A DNA stretch of 64,000 bases from Tessaracoccus lacteus (lineage in GTDB: Bacteria; Actinomycetota; Actinomycetes; Propionibacteriales; Propionibacteriaceae): positions 62,001-126,000 of the forward strand of contig NZ_CP123967.1 in the NCBI RefSeq assembly GCF_029917005.1. The letters are read 5' to 3'. The translations under genes and the position numbers were made by a program. Of this stretch, positions 25,912-36,400 are shown in pieces (within the stretch, counting starts at the first letter, position 1; each line of letters opens with the position of its first letter). The notes under the pieces are model-generated. The model was given only the letters and a program-made list of their open reading frames with translations. It had not been told where the DNA came from and did not search any database.

Positions 25912-26744
25912 GCCAGCTCCTCTTGGAGCGCGGAGCGGTACGGAGTACCCGTGTCGATCGCGACCTGCATCGCGTCATAGACCTCGAGGATCATGTCTTT
26001 CGTGCGGAAGGTGCCGTGTGCCGCGACGTCCTTCCGCTTGACGATCGGGAAGCTCTCCATGATGTAGTCGAGATCGTCGCGGGTCACCCCGAATAGTTGA
26101 AACAGGGCCGCATCGAGCTCGGCCATGAGTGAAATCCTCAGTGCAGGGTCCCATGGATTCACTTGGGATACTCCGCGGATTTCCATCGCCATAGGCTTCA
26201 TGGATTCGCTTGTGCAACTCAAGACGACCACCCGTTGGGCGAACCAGTCCCGTAGGGACTCAAGCACAGTCCATGGACATGGCCCCTCGAATCGAGACGG
26301 AGGCAGGAGGGGCAGCTGACGGAGATACGTATAGGTCAAGTGAAGTCCTGCGACCTTTTGTCGAGCCATGAAGTCGACGACGAATGAGTTCCATTGCGCG
26401 AGTAGAAGGTGTGGAGCTGAAGCGAAGTAGAGAGGGTAAGTGTGACCAACTCCTGCTCTTGGAAGTGCTGCCGAAATGATAGTTCTCTCATTCGTGCTGC
26501 TCGTTACGTCAGAAAAACCAGTAAGCCATTCGGGCAACTCTGAATCGACCAGTTCCTCACGAATCCAAACATTGGGAATCGCCTCGCGTTGCGGGTCGAG
26601 GTGTTCTTGGTCAGTCAGGTAGCGAGGCTGGTTTTGGCGCTTCGCAGCGGTTGCACTCTTCACAACGTCTGCATCGCGATGATCGTAGGCGGACAGCATC
26701 TTCGCCTCGTAGAGGGGGAGCATGCGCTCGACCTGCTGCGTCAT
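25908..26744 (-). CDS. Free-standing C-terminal (target recognition) module of the DISARM-like methyltransferase
   Basis: 278 aa from ATG 26744, preceded by AGGAGGTCCACCC; the ATG overlaps the stop of the methyltransferase (ATGA). It is a second copy of the region at 26741-27508: both open with ERM-PLYEAKML, share a mid-section ending with R-LMAELDAALF or RAELDALMF, and end with ESFPIVKRKD...FRTKDMIL or DTFPIVKRKD...YRTKELIL. It has no catalytic NPPW or motif I. In large adenine methyltransferases this C-terminal part chooses the DNA target. It may act in trans as an alternative specificity subunit or be a reservoir for recombination. Its start overlaps neither SSR nor catalytic part. Confidence 0.7.
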   Translation of the reverse strand: MTQQVERMLPLYEAKMLSAYDHRDADVVKSATAAKRQNQPRYLTDQEHLDPQREAIPNVWIREELVDSELPEWLTGFSDVTSSTNERTIISAALPRAGVGHTYPLYFASAPHLLLAQWNSFVVDFMARQKVAGLHLTYTYLRQLPLLPPSRFEGPCPWTVLESLRDWFAQRVVVLSCTSESMKPMAMEIRGVSQVNPWDPALRISLMAELDAALFQLFGVTRDDLDYIMESFPIVKRKDVAAHGTFRTKDMILEVYDAMQVAIDTGTPYRSALQEELA

Positions 26745-29700
26745 GGGTGGACCTCCTGATTCCAAGGCGCGCAATAGGGGGTGCCGGACGCTTCGGCCTC
26801 GGCGAGGGCGTCGTAGGCCGCGAGGATCAGTTCCTTGGTGCGGTAGCTGCCGAATGCCGCCTCGTCCTTGCGCTTCACGATCGGGAACGTATCAAGCACG
26901 TACGACACGTCGTTGCGGCCAAGGCCGTAGATGTGGAACATCAAGGCGTCTAGCTCTGCCCTGACCCGTGCGCGCTCGTCAGGATCGGCGATCCAGCCGT
27001 TCAGCCGGTCGACTCGTAGGTCGATCCACGACGCGAGCGGCCGGTCGAGCGGGACTTGCTCTCCCATCACATCGCTGGGGGCAGGAATGGGCTGCTGTGA
27101 AATAGTCCCGAAGGACATCGAGGTACCGCCGAGCTTCTGGCGAGCCACGTAGTCGAGTGCGAATGATGACCAGTATGCCTGCAGCAACCGGTCGCCTGTC
27201 GACGGAAGAGCCAGCATCCACTTGTGGCCGTAGCCCTGGCTTGCGGGCACCATCGTGGTGATGACCGTGCGTGCGTCGGTTGCTCGGCACACGTCCCTCC
27301 AACCGACGAACCCGGTCTTGTTCCACCGCCCGGCGAGCTTCCGGTCGATCTCCGACTCGGCCACCCAGTAGCGAGGAAGTGGGGCCAGGTGGCGGGCCTT
27401 CTCCTCCTCTGTCATCGCACGAGTAGTCCCGTCCGGCTCGTAGGTAGCCCACCGGGTGTCGTAGAGGTGGAGCATCTTGGCTTCATAGAGCGGCATCATT
27501 CGCTCCACTCCGGCCGAGGTGTTCTCTCTCTCTCTCTCTCTCTCTCGGCTGCCGCGACTGGGCGTTCGAAGACGTTGCCGTTCAACGTCCAGCCGTCAGC
27601 CTCGAGTTCGTCGCGGGTGTGGAAGAGATGCGAGTCATTCGACATGTCGAACATCCTCATAAAGCTGATGCCCCACGGGTTGCCATTCACTGGGTCGTTC
27701 TCGTTGATCAGCACAGGCACGCGGCGGTAGATGCCGAGCGTGATCTCGGCGTCGCGGCGGGTGCGGAAGATCGGGCAGGTTCCGGTGTTGGGGTTGAGGA
27801 GCTGGATCTCCTCGGGGGTGAGCTCGAAGCGGGCGTCGTCCTTGAGTAGGTCGGACGGGTCGTGCGCGAAGAACGCGAAGTCCGCCTTGGGCACGCGCTC
27901 ACCGCGCCCTGCGAGGGTCAGCAGGCAGAACTTGAACGATCGGTGCACGCCATCGAACAGAGGCTTGGCGTTCTCGAAGTCATACAGACTGACGAGGGAC
28001 GCGCGCCGGACCAGGTCCTTGAAGTAGTACTGCGTCGTGGCGTCGGTGGCGATGCCAGTGGGCAGGATCATCCCCATCCGCCCTCGGTCGGCGATGAGAT
28101 GCCGGCTGCCTTCGGCGAAAACCGCGTAGGTGTTGATGTCACCCCTGCCCGTCAGCGGGAAGCGGCCTGACAGACGAAGGAAGTGCGACTCGCCCCCCGC
28201 CCGGCGAAGGGCAGCGCCGTACTCCTCGAAGAGGGCTGGGTCGGTGTCCGCGAGCTTCTTGATCAATCGCTTCCGGGCGGCGGCGTTGGCCGCCGTGGCG
28301 ATCTCTGGGTCGCGGGAGGCGAAGAACTCCTGCTCCTGGAGCTTCACACGCTCCCATGGAGGGTTGCCGAGAACGACGTCGAAGCCTCCGGTCCAGCCGA
28401 GCGCCTCGTCCTGGCCGCCGGGGCGGAACAGGTGGGGAACTCGACGTGCCAGTGGAAGAACCGGTACTCGGTGGCGAGCGCCTGGATCGTGTCGGCCGTG
28501 TCGGCTGGGAGGCTCTCGCCCCGCTCGATGGATCGGACGGTGCTGTCTGTGATCGCCTTCGGTGCGCCGGGCAGCTTGGGCCAGACGAAGCTGGCGCACC
28601 AGGCGTCGGCTACGAGTCGGAGTCGCTGGACGGCCGGATCGGATTCGAGGGCATGCAGCTTCTGCTGCCGGGCGTGCACGTCGGCCAGTGACGCTGCACC
28701 GATACCGGTGATGAGGCTGGCGAGGTCCTGGGCGAGCGTCGGATCGACCGTGGGAGCCGGCGCTGCGAACAGCTCGTCCTGCCCCGCGCGCTCTGCCTTA
28801 TTCTGCTTCTTCAGTGCGGCGGTGACCTTCTTGTCGTCGCCCTCTAGGACGGCGAACGCGTCGTCGGGAACTCCGCCCGAGATGAGGCCCGGGGTGGTGC
28901 CCATCAGCGAGTTGCCCACCTTGATCTGGGCGTCGAGGAACGCAAGCGGACGGCCGGGGTCGAGGGTCTCCAGCCAGAGCGACACCTTCGCGAGCTCGGC
29001 GGCGAGCGGGTTGATGTCGACGCCGTAGATGCACCGGCCCACCACGTCGGAGAGAGCCTCGCGGATCCGCTCAGGCGGGGGCTCAGGGTCGCCGGTGCGG
29101 ATCGTCGCGACGCGCTTGGCGATGCGGCGGGCGGCGGCGACGAGGAAGTGGCCCGAGCCGCACGCTGGGTCGCACACGGTCAGGGACAGGAGCGCCGACT
29201 CCGGGTCGGGCTGGCGTTCCGCCCGGTCGAGGACGGGGTCGAGGGCCGAGTCGAGGAGGCACTCGATGAGGGAGGTGGGCGTGTAGTAGGAGCCCGTGGA
29301 CTTGCGGTCGTTGCCGGCCGAGTTGAGCAGCTCGAACTTGCGACGACCGGCGTCCCACGAGGGGACGTACTCGAGCAGGGTCTCGTAGATCGAGCCGAGC
29401 TCCTCCGCGCCGAGGTTGCGGTAGTCGACCACCCGCCTGACGCGCGACCCCGCCTCCTCGATCAGGCTGAGCTGGCGTACCGCGCGCAGCAGCGCCTCGT
29501 TGGAGAGCTCCGCGTTGCGGAAGACGTCGAGCGGGCCGGCGTCGTACAGCCCGCCGATGCCGATGAGTCCAAGCTCAGGGCGCCCGTCGACCGAACCGAG
29601 GCCGTCCCAGACGAGGTTCAGGGCCCGCCACTGATCCGTGTGCCGGGTGCCGCGACGACGCCGCGCAATGCGGCGGAGTCGGGCGGTGGAGAAGAATTCG

Positions 29701-30665
29701 ACGTAGCGCTGTCTCGTGCTGGGCGCAGCGTCGGGATCGAGCAGCAGTCCGCGGTCCTCGGCCACGAAGGTGAACAGGAGACGGTAGACCACCCGCAGGA
29801 GGGCGTGGTTGACGTCCTCGATGCGCAGGGTCCCGTCGGTCAGGCTGTCGCGCAGCGCACCGTTGGCATGATGGGCGAGGAAGCCGGTTCCGAGGGTGGT
29901 GATGGCCTCGCGGACGCCATCGCGGAGCTGGTCGAGGGCCCGGGTGCCGGACTCGAGCGACTCGCCCCGCCATGCCTCCAGCCAACAGGACGCGGCACCC
30001 TTCTGTGGATCTCGGATCGCCAGGCGGGACTCGTGGCACACGCTGAACAGGACGAGGAAGTCGGCGAAGAGGTCGCCGTCGAAGATGGCCTCCAGGTCGA
30101 ACTCGACGTAGGACGAGCCGACGAGCGATGTCGAGTCGCGCAGCAGGCGCAGCGTCACACCGTTGGACAGCACCGCCCAGAGGTGCTCGTCGGACCGGTT
30201 GAGGAGCTCCTGCACCATCGACTGCGGCGACTGGGAGGCGGCGCCCGCGACCCCCTGCGTGCGGCGGTCCAGCTCGACGCGATGACCCAGCAGGTGGATG
30301 GGCACCTGCTCCCACAGGTGCGAGATGCGTGCGCTCTTGCCCTCGACCTGCAGCCCGCCCGCCGGCGTGGTCGAGACGCGCCCGAACCCGAGCTCGCGCA
30401 GCAGGATGAGGAGCCACCGCTCGCGCGTGAGGCTTGTCCCGCGGTCGGACTCCGGGAGGCGCTCGGCGGCCTGCCGGTAGGTGGCCCACACGCCGGTCAG
30501 ATACGCCCAGGCCCTGTTGGCGGCCTCGCGGACGGACTCGCCCGGAGCGAGATGGTAGTCGGCGGAGGACTGCCCGGGCAGAGCGCCGACAGAGATGCGC
30601 GACAGCAGTTCGGCAGGGATGAGGCCACCCTGCACGCGGACACCGACGAAGGATTCACCAGCCAT
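26741..30665 (-). pseudogene. DISARM DrmMI / Eco57I-like adenine methyltransferase, out of frame at a (GA)12 tract
   Basis: Full-length reading would be about 1307 aa from ATG 30665 (MAGESFVGVRV). The N-terminal about 480 aa are helical; motif I is VCDPACGSGHFL near residue 500 (SAM binding) and the catalytic motif is [11 protein letters not shown] near 767, an N6-adenine type. The C-terminal recognition part is [20 protein letters not shown] onward. Two frame breaks exist: a C tract at 28434-28437 (four where five would fit) and the (GA)12 tract at 27523-27546. With 11 or 14 repeat units the last part joins in frame. As given, translation ends 21 codons after the tract start region, at TPRPEWSE. 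It sits 4 bp after drmD. I classify it as switched-off or broken, not decayed. Confidence 0.8.
27523..27546. repeat. Dinucleotide tract, 12 units (TC on plus, GA on minus), inside the methyltransferase gene
   Basis: Twelve perfect TC units, read as GA in the gene. In frame they encode alternating Glu-Arg (eight codons). Counting bases, the 3' part of the gene (starting [11 protein letters not shown]) joins only if the tract length is 1 modulo 3: 22 bases (11 units) or 28 bases (14 units). Twelve units give a premature stop. This is a contingency-locus arrangement. Confidence 0.9.
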
Positions 30666-30669
30666 GACT

Positions 30670-33480
30670 TCAGCCCTTCGGGACCGGGACGAACACGTAC
30701 ACACCCAGGACATCCGGCGGGTTATCCGCCCGGACGCCGAGCCCTCGGACCGTCGAGCCCGACGCGGCGCGGACCCGGCGGTGCGACGCACGGATCCGCT
30801 CGGCGAGGTCCGCGCCGTGCTGCTCAAGGTGGGGCTGTAGTTCGGGGAGCTTGGCCAGAGCAGAGTCGAGGAACGGCCGCGGATTGGGGACGTTGCCGGT
30901 GGGCTGGGCCTCGAGCAGCTCTTCGACGGCCGACTCGTCGAGCCAGTTCAGCTGCCCGCCCGCGGTGGTGAAGGCGAGGGTGGCGACATCCTCGGCGACC
31001 GCCGTGCGGTCCCCGGCGCGCGAGGGCAGGGTGAGGTGGAACCGGTACCGCACGAGCAGCAGGGTGGTTCGGACCTCGACGGCGGTGGTGCGGACGACGG
31101 CGCAGCGACGCGCGGGGCGGGCCTCCTCTGGGAGACCCGAGTCGAGGGCGGACTCCAGCACGAAGGTCGCGATGGCCTCCACCGCGTCGTCGGTGCGGTG
31201 CAGAACGTTCTCGCCCCGGGCGACCGGGAAGTCGTCGACGAACTGGAGGCCCGCCCCGCGGCCGGGCGGCAGGGCGTCGAGCAGCCCGGCGGGCAGCGGT
31301 GCCGTGGTCGCGGTGAAACCGGACTGCTGCGGGGTGAGCGTGGACTTCAGTTCCCGCAGCGCCGTCTCCGTGAACGAGCGGACATCCGCGTGGGTTCCCA
31401 GGTGGGCCCGGATCTCCGTGACCTCGGCCTGTACCTCATCGGGGTGGATGGAGCGCTGGGCGAACTTGGTGCGGGAGGCCTTCTCGCGCTCGGCGGCGGA
31501 CTGCCATTCGCGGTCGAGCTCGTCGGTCTTCTGCTGATACTCGATGTCGAGGGTGTCCTGGCGGTGGTCGTCGCCGCGGAGGATCAGCCCCTCCATCAGC
31601 GCCTCGAGGACCGCATCGCTGTTGTCCGGCACCGGCACGGAGACGCCGGTCGCCTTGCGGATCGCCAGGTGCTTGCGGAGCAGGACATCGAGGACGATGC
31701 CGTCGATGTGGTTGTCGCGGCCGTAGAGGGTCACGGTGCGCACCACATCCCTGCGCTGCCCGAACCGGTCGACGCGGCCCTCGCGCTGTTCGTGGCGCGT
31801 CGGGTTCCAGGCCAGGTCGTAGTGCACGACGGCCTGGAACTGCTCCTGCAGGTTGACACCCTCGGAGAGGCAGTCGGTGGCCACGAGGACCGTGGGTCCC
31901 TCGCTCGCGGTCAGTTCGGCGATCCGCGCGACCCGCTCGGCTGGCGGAAGGGTGCCGGTGACGGCTCCGACCGTCGTGCCCTTGCCGAGCTTCTTCCTCA
32001 GGTGCTCGGCGACATACTCGGCGGTGTCGATGAAACGGCAGAAGACGATGGGCGCGTAGCCGTCGGCGAGGAGCTCCTTCACCTGCGCGGTGATGGCGTC
32101 CAACTTCCGGTCGCCCGTGCCCTCGAGCTTCCGCGCGCGGTCGAGGAATCCGCGGAGCCTGCGCTGCTGTGCCGAGCCGGACCCGGCTGCCTGGTCGGCG
32201 CCGGGAGTGACGTCGGCGGATTCGAGCGCCTCATCGTCGGCGGCGTCGAGAACCGTTGCGCGGCCCAGGGCGTCCGCCTCGCCGGCGGACTCGCCGGCGA
32301 GGGCAGCCGAGCGGGTGGCCAGCGTCTGGGCGGCGGCCCGGGGGGACGAAGCCAGGGCACGCAGGAGGGCGAGCACCGACCACCAGCTGACGCGACGTTC
32401 CAGCGCGCCCTGGGCGTTGCGCACGGTCTCCCGGGCGTACGCGAGGACGTCGTCGAACAGGTCCCGGTAGGCGGGGGACAGGTCGTAGGCAGCTTCCTTG
32501 GACAGCCGGTCGGACGGGAAGGGGGTGTTCTCGTCGAGGAACTGCCTGATGTCGGCGCGGCGGCGCTGCACGAAATGGCGCGCGAGGAGCTCGCGCCCGC
32601 GGGGCTGCTCGAGGTCGATGTCCGCGAGCTGGGGATCCAGGAGGCCGATGAGATTGCGGAACGTGGCGTCCTTGCCGCTGTGTGGGGTCGCGGTCACCAG
32701 CAGAAGGTGACGGTCCGGCCTTGCGGCGAGGTCGCGGACCAGGTCGTAGCGCTGGGTCCGTGCCTTCCCTGCCAGACCGCCGTCGGCGACGCAGGTGTGC
32801 GCCTCGTCGACGATGACCAGGTCCGGGCAGGTGCGGAGGAACTCGTTGCGGCGGCGGTCCGACTTGATGAAGTCGGTGGAGACGACCGTGACGGGGAATC
32901 GCTCGAAGATCGAGTCGCCCGCGATGCACTGACGCTCCAGTCGGCGGACGGTGCTGGCGAGGACGAGTTCGGCCTCCAGCCCGAACTTGGTGAGCAGCTC
33001 GTCGGCCCACTGCTCGGCGAGCGCGGGGCTGCAGAGAACAACGAGGCCGCGGGCGTCACCGACGGTGAGCAGCTCGGTCGCGATCAGGGAGGCCTCGACG
33101 GTCTTGCCGATGCCGACGTCGTCGGCGATGAGGAGTCGAACGGTGTCCTGCCGCAGTGCCATGAGGAGGGGGACGAGTTGGTAGGCGCGGGGCTCGACGG
33201 CGATCGCGGCGAGCGACCGGAACGGGCCGGCGCTGGACCGGAAGCCGATCTGGAGCGCACTGCGGAGAAGGCGGGCGCTCTGGTGGTCGCCCAGGTCGTC
33301 AGGGCTGGGCGCGGGGAAGGTCGCCGGGGTGACGTGCTCGATGGCGGGCAACACCCCGGCGATGTCGTCGTCGGTGCCGCCCAGCGGTCGGAGCACCAGG
33401 AAGTCGTCCGAACTGTCCGGCAGCACCACCCACTCTCGTCCTCGCGCAGCGACCAGGCTTCCGGCTGCGAATGCTGTCAC
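30670..33480 (-). CDS. drmD: SNF2-like helicase, DISARM DrmD type
   Basis: 936 aa from GTG 33480, overlapping the upstream helicase gene by 4 bp. RecA-like domain 1 has QLVPLLMALRQDTVRLLIAD then DDVGIGKTVEASLIATELL (Walker A near 120), LVIVDEAHTCVAD (DEAH near 224) and VTATPHSGKDATFRNL. Domain 2 has YAPIVFCRFIDTAEYVAEHL, VLVATDCLSEGVNLQEQF and REGRVDRFGQRRDVVRT (near 568). Size and motif order match the SNF2/HepA-type helicase of class 1 DISARM, where it acts beside the adenine methyltransferase. The neighbouring methyltransferase supports the call. It could also be a generic HepA-like helicase of another system. Confidence 0.75.
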   Translation of the reverse strand: MTAFAAGSLVAARGREWVVLPDSSDDFLVLRPLGGTDDDIAGVLPAIEHVTPATFPAPSPDDLGDHQSARLLRSALQIGFRSSAGPFRSLAAIAVEPRAYQLVPLLMALRQDTVRLLIADDVGIGKTVEASLIATELLTVGDARGLVVLCSPALAEQWADELLTKFGLEAELVLASTVRRLERQCIAGDSIFERFPVTVVSTDFIKSDRRRNEFLRTCPDLVIVDEAHTCVADGGLAGKARTQRYDLVRDLAARPDRHLLLVTATPHSGKDATFRNLIGLLDPQLADIDLEQPRGRELLARHFVQRRRADIRQFLDENTPFPSDRLSKEAAYDLSPAYRDLFDDVLAYARETVRNAQGALERRVSWWSVLALLRALASSPRAAAQTLATRSAALAGESAGEADALGRATVLDAADDEALESADVTPGADQAAGSGSAQQRRLRGFLDRARKLEGTGDRKLDAITAQVKELLADGYAPIVFCRFIDTAEYVAEHLRKKLGKGTTVGAVTGTLPPAERVARIAELTASEGPTVLVATDCLSEGVNLQEQFQAVVHYDLAWNPTRHEQREGRVDRFGQRRDVVRTVTLYGRDNHIDGIVLDVLLRKHLAIRKATGVSVPVPDNSDAVLEALMEGLILRGDDHRQDTLDIEYQQKTDELDREWQSAAEREKASRTKFAQRSIHPDEVQAEVTEIRAHLGTHADVRSFTETALRELKSTLTPQQSGFTATTAPLPAGLLDALPPGRGAGLQFVDDFPVARGENVLHRTDDAVEAIATFVLESALDSGLPEEARPARRCAVVRTTAVEVRTTLLLVRYRFHLTLPSRAGDRTAVAEDVATLAFTTAGGQLNWLDESAVEELLEAQPTGNVPNPRPFLDSALAKLPELQPHLEQHGADLAERIRASHRRVRAASGSTVRGLGVRADNPPDVLGVYVFVPVPKG

Positions 33481-36400
33481 GCCGTTCTTCCCTCTCCGAA
33501 GACGAAGCCGTTCTCCTCCACCAGTGCTGCCCAGTCTGCGTCATGACTGAACCTGATACAGGTGTAGCCGGCGTCCAGCAGGCGTTCCTGGACGGCATCG
33601 TCCTCTGCGGCCTTGTCCGGGCGGTCGTGCACGGGGCCGTCGATGAAGATGACCACCCGCTCGGCGGAGTAGGCGAAGTCTGGGCGGCACCCGGCATCGT
33701 TGAGGAGTGGCTGTGCCGAGTCGGGGAGCTTGTACTCGCCTTCGACCAGCAGACGGATCCATCGGCGCTCCAGCTCGGAGTCCGCGGCGTCCATCAGAGC
33801 ATCGGCGTGCTCCCCGCGGGCCTGTCCGGACGAGGACGAGATGGTCCTGCCTGCGGCGAGGTCGAGGAGCAGATCGCGAATCGTGTGCCTGTCGATGGAC
33901 GCGTGGTCGCTCTGGTTGCCGTAGGACAGCAGGCAGTCGTAGCAGGCGCGCTCACACCGCTCTTCGTCGGACTCCGGGTAGCTGAGGTCCTCACCGGTGT
34001 CGGGGTCGAAGTGGGCGATGCTGAGGGCCGTGCGGGCAGCCAGCGCCATGGCGCCCGGCTCGGCCTGCAGCCGGCGCAGGACGCCCGCCCCTCCTTCTGC
34101 GGACTCCATGAACAGCATCCGGCCGCGGTGATCCGGGTCGGGCAGGGCCTCGCTGGCCAGCTCCGAATCCTCGAGCTGGAAGGTGGCCTCGATGCCCCGT
34201 TCGAGGGCGTAGCGGAGGGTGGCTGCGGCGTCATCTGGGAGCGCCTCGGCGAGGCGGAGAACCAGGATGTTGCGGTGGTCCCGGACGTAGGGAATGACAC
34301 GGACTGCCCTGGCAAGGTCGGGGTCGTGCTCGCCGTCGTCGGTCTGGGCGTCGTCACCCTTGGACTCGGAGAGCCACTTTCCCTCGACGGGGTCCAGGTA
34401 GAAGCCGACTGTGCTGGGGTCCTTGCGGCGGCGGCGCCCACGGTTGGTGACGCGGAGTTCGGCGGAGTCCCCGTATGCAAGGTCCGCCAGTTGTGCCCCG
34501 TCGTCGGAGACGATCGCTGCAGCCAGGCTGCCGGAGCGGTTGCCGCGCTCGCTGAACCGGTAGGAGGTCTGCAGCTCGTAGCCAGCGCGACGTCGCTCCT
34601 CCTCGTCGGAGGAGATGCGCTCGCGGCGCCTGGTGTAGACGGTGGTGAGTTCCATCAGGCCGTAGGTGGTGGATCCCAGCTCGTTGCCGCAGTTCTCGCA
34701 GACGTCGAGCCCGGGCTTCCGGTCGTGGTGGTATCCGCACTCGCTGCATCGGCGAGCCTCGGTGGTGTCGATCACTCCCTGGCCGGTCGGGGACAGCGGG
34801 ACCTGGACGCGGGTGACCTCGTACCGGGCGCCCTCGTGGTAGATCAGGGCCCCGGGTCCGAACTCGGCGATCGCCAGGAAGCGCGGACGCTGGATGTAGT
34901 CGCCGCCGTCGTACTTCCCGACCGCTCCGCGGACCGCGGGGATGTACGCGGCGAGCGGTAGACGCGGGAAGCTGTAGCCGGGCAGGAAACCCTCCGAGGC
35001 CAGGTAGCGGTAGGTGTAGAAGTCGGAGTGGTTCGACTCGTCGTCCTCGTTGCGCAGGAGGCGCAGCTGGCTCTCGGCCTCCCGGCGCCGGGCCTGGGCC
35101 GCCCGATGCGCGGCCTGGGAGCGGCTGCTCTCCAGCACGATGCGGTTCTGGGTGGCCTGGTCCGCGAGCGCCGCCCGGTAGAGCTTGCGCCACCGGTCGC
35201 AGGCCTTGTCGAGGTTGCTGGGGGCCTTGGTGACGATGTCCTCGACCCAGTTCTCCCGCCACCATGCGGTGGCGCGCAGTTCCTCGAGCATCGGGGCGAC
35301 GATGCTGTGGGTGTGCGCGATCGCGCGTCGGATGGCGTCGGGATCCGCGAAGGCGTGGGCCTTCTCAGGCTGCATCATGAGTGACGGGGCCTGGCCCTCG
35401 GTGTCGAGGAGGTCGGTCATCCTTGAGCCGAGCTTCTCCCCGGTCTCGGCGAGCCACACGGCCTGGACGTGGCTGCGGAGGAGCGCTTCGTTCGTCAGAT
35501 CGAGTCGGGGTGCGGCCACGGATCCCGCGACCATGTCGGCAGGGCGACGGAAGTAGTACTGGTCGTGCGAGTTGCCGGTGGCGCAGTAGGTCAGCACGAG
35601 CGCGGGTTGGCCGGAGCGCCCGGCGCGGCCGGAGCGCTGCGCGTAGTTCGCCGGGGTCGGGGGCACGTTGCGCAGGCCGACGGCGTTGAGGCTGGAGATG
35701 TCGACGCCCAGCTCCATCGTCGGGGAGCAGTAGAGCAGCGGAAGCGATCCCTCTCGGAACTCCCGCTCGCGGGTCTCCCGCTCCGCGGGTGGAACCTGTG
35801 CGGTGTGCTCTCTGGCGGACATGCCGCGCAGCTCGCGTGCGACTCCGTCGTACAGGGTTCTGAAGAATGCGTTGACCCGTCCGCCGGTGTCGGCCACCAG
35901 GGTCTTGCGGATCGGGTCGGCCGCGGCGGTGGTCCCGTCGCCGGCCTTCCAGCGAATGGCGGAGGCTCGGAGCCGGTAGCCCCGTCGTCCGTCGCTGTCC
36001 ACTTCCGTGAGGATCCCGACGCGGCACAGGACGGAGAGGATGTCCTGGATGACCTGCTGGGCCTCGTCGCTGGTGAGCCGATCAGGCTGGGAGGGGAACT
36101 GGTTCGGCCGTCGGAGGTAGCGGCCGAGTGCCGAGCGCCCTGTGAGGTGGAGCCCTTGGCGCGCGCGGCCGGGCTGAGAGGGGAAGGCAAACACGGTGCC
36201 CACCGGGGCTATTTGCTCGTTGCCCGGCATGCTCCAGGCCCCGGCGAGCTCCTGGGACGACTGGCGCTTGATCTTCTCGAAGCCCGTCTCGGTGAGGCAG
36301 TCGACGTCGACGGCGAGTACCTTGCGGAACTCGTCCACGATGAGTCGGCAGAGCTCCTCGCGGTGACCGTCGGCGGCATCTCGAATCGCGGGGTGCTTCG

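Noticed and set aside
31036-33546. Plus-strand open frame (836 codons) opposite drmD
   Set aside because: Antisense shadow; the minus strand has all helicase motifs and a coupled start.
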